Assembly (NCBI GenBank): GCA_014378485.1 | Contig: JACMNO010000084.1 | Span: 1 to 42,753 of the forward strand | Source of the DNA: Bacteroidia bacterium | Lineage (GTDB): Bacteria > Bacteroidota > Bacteroidia > B-17B0 > Aurantibacillaceae | DNA length: 42,753 nucleotides | Direction of reading: 5' to 3' | In this document: positions 41,175-42,753 of the stretch, piece after piece | Position numbering within the stretch: the stretch's first letter is position 1 | How the letters are laid out: the number at the start of each line of letters is the position of its first letter | The notes under the pieces: model-generated | The model's database searches: none | What the model was told of the DNA's origin: nothing | What the model saw: only the letters and a program-made list of their open reading frames with translations | Made by a program: the position numbers and the translations under genes

Positions 41175-41849
41175 ATGAGTCAAGGATTTCTAAAATCATC
41201 AATTGGAAAAAAAGTAGTCATGGGCCTTACCGGTTTATTTCTGATTTCTTTCCTGGTAGTTCACTGCTTTATCAATAGCCTTATATTTTTTAACGACGGC
41301 GGCTTAACCTTCAATACCGGCGCTGCCTTCATGGCCCATAACTGGTTAATTCGCGCAGGTGAACTTGTTTTATTCGCAGGTTTAATCTTACATATTATCC
41401 AGGCTCTCATCTTAACACTTGAGAATAGGAAAGCACGTCCTATCGGATATGCCAAATTTAATGGTGCAGCCAACTCCTCCTGGTACAGTCGTTCTATGGG
41501 TTTATTAGGAACATTATTACTGATCTTTTTAATCATTCATTTAACTCACTTTTGGGTAAAATCTCGTTTTACAGGTTTACCCGGTGAAGACGCTAACGGG
41601 AACGAAAATCTTTATGCAGTGATGCAGGAAACATTTAAAATGCTGTGGGTTGTAGTATTATATGTCTTATCCATGTTTTCATTGGCTTACCATTTATTGC
41701 ACGGGTTCCAGTCAGCTTTTCAATCACTGGGATTAAACAACAAAACTTGTGCGCCTATCATTAAGAAAATTGGTGTCGCATTTTCAATCATTATCCCTTT
41801 TATTTTTGCTTTGATGCCTATACTTATGTATGCCGGCGTTATTAAATAA
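41175..41849 (+). CDS. sdhC: Succinate dehydrogenase cytochrome b subunit (b558 type)
   Basis: The 224-residue product has five hydrophobic helices with the di-heme histidine pattern of the b558 family: H in LVVHCFINS, MAHNW, LILHIIQAL, IIHLTHFWV and AYHLLHGFQSAF. The beginning SSIGKKVVMGLTGLFLISFLVVH is characteristic. It anchors the SdhA/SdhB dimer and passes electrons between succinate and menaquinone. It begins at the ATG at 41175 after a good promoter; sdhA follows 36 bp later, as usual in Bacteroidota (sdhC-sdhA-sdhB). Confidence 0.93.
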   Translation: MSQGFLKSSIGKKVVMGLTGLFLISFLVVHCFINSLIFFNDGGLTFNTGAAFMAHNWLIRAGELVLFAGLILHIIQALILTLENRKARPIGYAKFNGAANSSWYSRSMGLLGTLLLIFLIIHLTHFWVKSRFTGLPGEDANGNENLYAVMQETFKMLWVVVLYVLSMFSLAYHLLHGFQSAFQSLGLNNKTCAPIIKKIGVAFSIIIPFIFALMPILMYAGVIK

Positions 41850-41885
41850 TTATCAAATTCAATATTACATTCTTAATTTTTCGAT

Positions 41886-42753
41886 ATGAGTAAATTAGAT
41901 TCAAAAATTCCGGAAGGACCAATAGATCAAAAGTGGACAAAATACCGTTCAAGCATAGCTCTTGTAAATCCTGCTAACAAACGTAGCTTAGAAGTGTTAG
42001 TAGTTGGATCTGGCTTAGCTGGAGCATCAGCAGCAGCTACCTTAGCAGAAGCTGGATACAAAGTAAAAGTATTTTGTTTTCAAGACTCTCCTCGTCGCGC
42101 GCATTCAATTGCAGCGCAAGGAGGAATTAATGCTGCAAAAAATTATCAAAACGATGGTGACTCAACTTACCGTTTATTTTATGATACAATTAAAGGTGGA
42201 GATTACAGAGCACGTGAAGGAAACGTTCATCGTTTAGCAGAAGTTTCTTCTTCAATCATTGATCAATGTGTTGCTCAGGGCGTCCCGTTAGCGCGCGAAT
42301 ATGGTGGCTTGTTAAGTAACCGATCTTTTGGTGGCACTCAGGTACAACGTACATTTTATGCAGCCGGACAAACAGGTCAACAATTATTATTAGGTGCTTA
42401 CTCTGCTCTGCAAAGGCAAGTTGGATCTGGTAATATAGAGTTATGCCACCGTCACGAAATGTTAGATATTGTGACTATTGATGGTGTAACACGCGGAATT
42501 ATTGCTCGTAATTTAATTACCGGCGAAATGGAAAAACATTTTGGACACGCCGTTTTATTATGTACAGGTGGATATGGTAACGTGTTTTATCTATCTACAA
42601 ATGCCATGGGAAGTAATGTAACCGCTGCCTGGAAAGCTCACAAAAAAGGAGCGTATTTTGCAAATCCTTGTTACACACAAATTCATCCTACTTGTATTCC
42701 GGTTTCAGGAGATCACCAATCTAAACTAACGTTGATGTCTGAATCATTAAGAA
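41886..42753 (+). CDS. sdhA: Succinate dehydrogenase flavoprotein subunit, N-terminal part
   Basis: 289 codons are visible before the window ends. The product has the Rossmann motif [13 protein letters not shown] (from about 39) and the covalent-FAD histidine in [12 protein letters not shown] (H73). Further landmarks are [57 protein letters not shown] and the active-site segment [17 protein letters not shown]. It oxidises succinate to fumarate in complex II. The start [12 protein letters not shown] is typical for Bacteroidota SdhA. Confidence 0.96.
   Translation, partial: MSKLDSKIPEGPIDQKWTKYRSSIALVNPANKRSLEVLVVGSGLAGASAAATLAEAGYKVKVFCFQDSPRRAHSIAAQGGINAAKNYQNDGDSTYRLFYDTIKGGDYRAREGNVHRLAEVSSSIIDQCVAQGVPLAREYGGLLSNRSFGGTQVQRTFYAAGQTGQQLLLGAYSALQRQVGSGNIELCHRHEMLDIVTIDGVTRGIIARNLITGEMEKHFGHAVLLCTGGYGNVFYLSTNAMGSNVTAAWKAHKKGAYFANPCYTQIHPTCIPVSGDHQSKLTLMSESLR

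Overview
The window is AT-rich chromosomal DNA from a Bacteroidota bacterium. Four things point there: two secreted proteins with C-terminal type IX secretion (T9SS) sorting domains, several promoters of the Bacteroidota form TTG-N18-22-TAnnTTTG, a b558-type SdhC followed by SdhA, and families typical of the phylum (DUF3109, DarA-like flavodoxin-fold enzyme, TPR/SpoIIE phosphatases, S23 four-helix-bundle protein). No phage, plasmid, CRISPR or complete insertion sequence was seen, so this looks like ordinary chromosome with several accessory clusters. The genus cannot be told from the sequence.

Layout. 1-1.8 kb: a lipoprotein edge fragment, a DarA-like protein and, divergently, a DUF3109 cysteine-cluster protein. 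1.8-2.2 kb: a decayed MITE-like element. 2.2-6.4 kb: a secreted parallel beta-helix protein, three tandem small thioredoxin-fold proteins (two with a CxxxC motif) and a low-affinity iron permease family protein. 6.7-13.2 kb: a giant membrane protein joining a cellulose-synthase-like GT2 to a GH26-like domain and a GH2-type barrel, a convergent secreted GH2-type protein with the same C-terminal layout, and a T9SS cargo protein. 13.5-17.9 kb: a probable six-gene operon in which a methionine/glutamine-type aminotransferase and an omega-amidase bracket four paralogous small membrane proteins of unknown function. 17.9-20.7 kb: tRNA-Cys, a DUF418 membrane protein, a PA2169-type four-helix-bundle protein and an SRPBCC gene broken by an in-frame stop.

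21-30.8 kb: three large SpoIIE/PP2C-type phosphatases with TPR (and in one case four GAF) sensor regions, interleaved with one complete and one truncated AlkB-like dioxygenase. 30.8-40.9 kb: a lipid-modification locus. On the plus strand a retinol-saturase/CrtI-like oxidoreductase and an MFS transporter follow the GAF-phosphatase with overlapping or near-adjacent ends. On the minus strand lies a tight eight-gene run: DUF1475-like, DUF1295, a CFA-like methyltransferase, an alpha/beta hydrolase, an FAD amine oxidase-like protein, an S23 protein (probable insertion), DUF1365 and a CFA-synthase-like methyltransferase. 41-42.7 kb: sdhC and the start of sdhA with a clear promoter.

The most promising candidates for undescribed biology are the GT2-GH26-GH2 fusion with its secreted partner, the four-paralog cassette inside the aminotransferase/omega-amidase operon, and the lipid locus physically coupled to a multi-GAF phosphatase. 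All functional statements come from motif reading by eye; no database search was run.
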